Assembly: GCF_009765985.1 (NCBI RefSeq)
Contig: NZ_LMUM01000037.1
Coordinates: 361,423 to 425,422 of the forward strand
Origin: Acidobacterium sp. S8
Lineage (GTDB): Bacteria > Acidobacteriota > Terriglobia > Terriglobales > Acidobacteriaceae
Direction of reading: 5' to 3'
Length of the DNA stretch: 64,000 nt
Below, piece by piece: positions 62,522-64,000 of this stretch. A model generated the notes under the pieces. That model did not search any database. It was not told the DNA's origin and was given only the letters and a program-made list of their open reading frames with translations. The position numbers and the translations under genes are program-made. Each line of letters starts with the position of its first letter. Within the stretch, counting starts at the first letter, position 1.

Positions 62522-63808
62522 TTATATTCGTCTGGGTTTGCAGCCTTCGAGACCGTAGAACACGATGTAGAGATAACATACCGCAGGGACAAGAAAGGAG
62601 TAATGAATACCGACTCGATCTGCCAGAGTACCCTGCAAAACAGGAATCACGGCCGCTCCGACTGCCGCTGACATCATCACTCCGGATGCCTTGCCGGTAA
62701 GATTTCCCATGCCCTTAATGCCGAGGGTAAACAGGCTCGGAAACATGATGGAATTAAAGCTGCCAACCAGCAAAATTGACCACATCGCCAGATGGCCTGC
62801 GGTCGCCATCGAAGTGGCCACCAAGCATGCGGCCACGACTGCATTGAATCCCACGAGGACACCTGTATCGATACGCCTCAGCAACGCGGACCCGACAAAT
62901 CTTCCTATCATCGAACCGCCCCAGTAAATCGATACGTAAGCAGCCGCAGACCGCGGAGACATACCTCCTATCTCAGGGCGGCTTATGTAATTCACCAGGA
63001 AGCTACCGATCGTAATTTCAGCCCCGCAATATAAAAACATAGCTACGATGCCCAGCGTGAGATGACGACGACCCCAAAGGCGAAGTACCGGAACCGACGG
63101 ATGATCGGGTGAAGATGAATTTCTAACGCTTGGCAGTTTCTGACTGGCGACCAGAAGGCCAAGAAGAAAAAGCGTAACCGCAATACCCAGATACGGCAGC
63201 TTCACATAAGACGCCTGTTCCACACGATAAGCATGCAGCGTAGCATCGCGCAGATGCTGGACTGCGTTTAATGGACGAGCGGCTCTCAATATTAAGGCGC
63301 CGCCGATACTGGGAGCGATCGTCGATCCGAGTGAGTTAAACGCTTGGGTAAGATTGAGTCGACTGGAAGCAGTCCGGGACGATCCGAGCGTGGAGATGTA
63401 TGGATTACCTGAGACCTGGAGCGCAGTGACGCCTCCTGCCAATACCACCAATGCGGCGGCAAAGAGCGGAAATGACGGCACAGTGGCAGCCGGGAGGAAA
63501 AGCAATGCGCCGCAGCCCATGATGAATAAGCCAACCACGATGGTCTTTTTGTACCCGATGAAATCAACGAGTTTCCCTGACGGAAACGAAAAGAGGAGAA
63601 AGGATGAAAAAAAGCTGAACTGTACCATCATGACCTCTGCATAATTGAGGTCGAAGATCGACTTGAGATGAGGTATCAAGATGTCATTGAGCGTAGCCAG
63701 AAATCCACACATGAAGAATAACAACGTCATTAACGCCATTGCTCTTTGGCTGCTATAAGCAGGTTCGTTGGGCAAGCATTGTTCAGCGTCGGGCATGGAA
63801 AGTACCAT
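62522..63808 (-). CDS. FHS-family sugar/proton symporter (FucP-like)
   Basis: 428 residues, about 12 TM helices, major facilitator superfamily. The start MTLLFFMCGFLATLNDILIPHLKSIFDLNYAEVMMVQFSFFSSFLLFSFPSGKLVDFIGYKK is the FucP/GlcP (fucose-galactose-glucose/H+ symporter) pattern, including the acidic residue in helix 1 (N-D-I-L) that couples protons. VSGNPYISTLG and NLTQAFNSLGSTIAPSIGG are further family segments. It imports a free sugar; fucose, galactose or glucose fit the family. Regulon operator 32 bases upstream of the ATG. The second importer in the locus besides the RhaT-like one. Confidence 0.88.
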   Translation of the reverse strand: MVLSMPDAEQCLPNEPAYSSQRAMALMTLLFFMCGFLATLNDILIPHLKSIFDLNYAEVMMVQFSFFSSFLLFSFPSGKLVDFIGYKKTIVVGLFIMGCGALLFLPAATVPSFPLFAAALVVLAGGVTALQVSGNPYISTLGSSRTASSRLNLTQAFNSLGSTIAPSIGGALILRAARPLNAVQHLRDATLHAYRVEQASYVKLPYLGIAVTLFLLGLLVASQKLPSVRNSSSPDHPSVPVLRLWGRRHLTLGIVAMFLYCGAEITIGSFLVNYISRPEIGGMSPRSAAAYVSIYWGGSMIGRFVGSALLRRIDTGVLVGFNAVVAACLVATSMATAGHLAMWSILLVGSFNSIMFPSLFTLGIKGMGNLTGKASGVMMSAAVGAAVIPVLQGTLADRVGIHYSFLVPAVCYLYIVFYGLEGCKPRRI

Positions 63809-63839
63809 CGAAGTTTGAAGGGTAGACGATCAACGTTAA

Positions 63840-63859
63840 TGTCGACAAAAATGTTAGCA
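63840..63859 (-). promoter_or_regulatory. Operator of the FHS permease gene
   Basis: TGTCGAC-AAAAAT-GTTAGCA, left arm 6 of 7, right arm 5 of 7, with the regulon spacing. The weakest of the nine sites; position (32 bases before the ATG) suggests it overlaps the start site. Confidence 0.5.
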
Positions 63860-64000
63860 TGCTCGGGGTCGCATGAACCTCTCACAAGACGGAGCAAAAC
63901 CGATACGGTTGATGCAGGAATAAAACGATTTCATGTGCCGCTGCTATCTTTATTGTCTTGAGCCTGTGTCGCAGGCTGCTGTGGCTCACACAAGAGTTTT

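Noticed and set aside
1..64000. CRISPR arrays, insertion sequences, prophage, tRNA or rRNA genes
   Set aside because: Looked for repeats with spacers, transposase motifs and tRNA-like folds; only tmRNA was found.

Overview
The window reads as a chromosomal segment of a soil-type acidobacterium (Acidobacteriota, probably class Terriglobia). The diagnostic genes are two ~1,100-residue Oar-like TonB-dependent receptors with an N-terminal carboxypeptidase-regulatory domain, a PadR plus duplicated-permease (ADOP/MacB-like) pair, a CRTAC1-type FG-GAP/ASPIC protein and many Sec/Tat-exported proteins. This placement is inferred from family content, not from a marker-gene comparison.

Region 1 (about 0.3-25.8 kb) is mostly housekeeping. 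It holds two secreted proteins of unknown function, a DUF4440-like protein, a chemoreceptor split by a one-base frameshift beside a small TonB-like protein, a CYTH enzyme, TsaC/Sua5 and an Hfq-like protein. Next come a tmk - cytochrome P450 - holB run, a PCYC-motif protein, a pterin dehydratase, an HD-GYP response regulator, a small sigma factor and glmU. They are followed by an active/inactive pair of M16 peptidases, a beta-oxidation pair (HAD-ECH fusion and thiolase) with a secreted protein between them, a VapBC-like toxin-antitoxin module, a Tat-exported M24 peptidase and tmRNA (ssrA). A candidate small RNA or attenuator ends in a strong minus-strand terminator near 11.4 kb.

Region 2 (25.8-29.0 kb) is a PadR/ADOP permease operon with an inverted repeat lying over its own promoter.

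Region 3 (29.3-63.9 kb) is the most interesting part. It is a ~35 kb carbohydrate locus with four exported clan GH-D (GH36-like, alpha-galactosidase type) hydrolases, two Oar-like receptors, and a TPR protein, CRTAC1 protein and small exported protein behind the second receptor. It also has two sugar importers (RhaT-like and FucP/FHS-like), three SDR oxidoreductases, two enolase-superfamily acid-sugar dehydratases, a transketolase split into two overlapping genes, a metallo-beta-lactamase-fold gene broken by one in-frame TAG, and two paralogous GntR/FCD repressor-type regulators. A palindrome, TGTCAAC-N6-GTTGACA, recurs upstream of every transcription unit in this locus: nine places, several with perfect arms. 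In many of them the right arm doubles as the TTGACA -35 box. I read it as one regulon.

Proposed working: glycans are captured at the outer membrane and trimmed by periplasmic GH-D enzymes. Sugars then enter through the RhaT-like or FHS carriers and are oxidised by SDRs to lactones/acids, possibly opened by the MBL-fold protein, and dehydrated by the enolase-superfamily enzymes. No sugar kinase, isomerase or aldolase is present in the locus, so the split transketolase is the only evident carbon-carbon bond enzyme. That makes the chemistry unusual and the substrate unknown.
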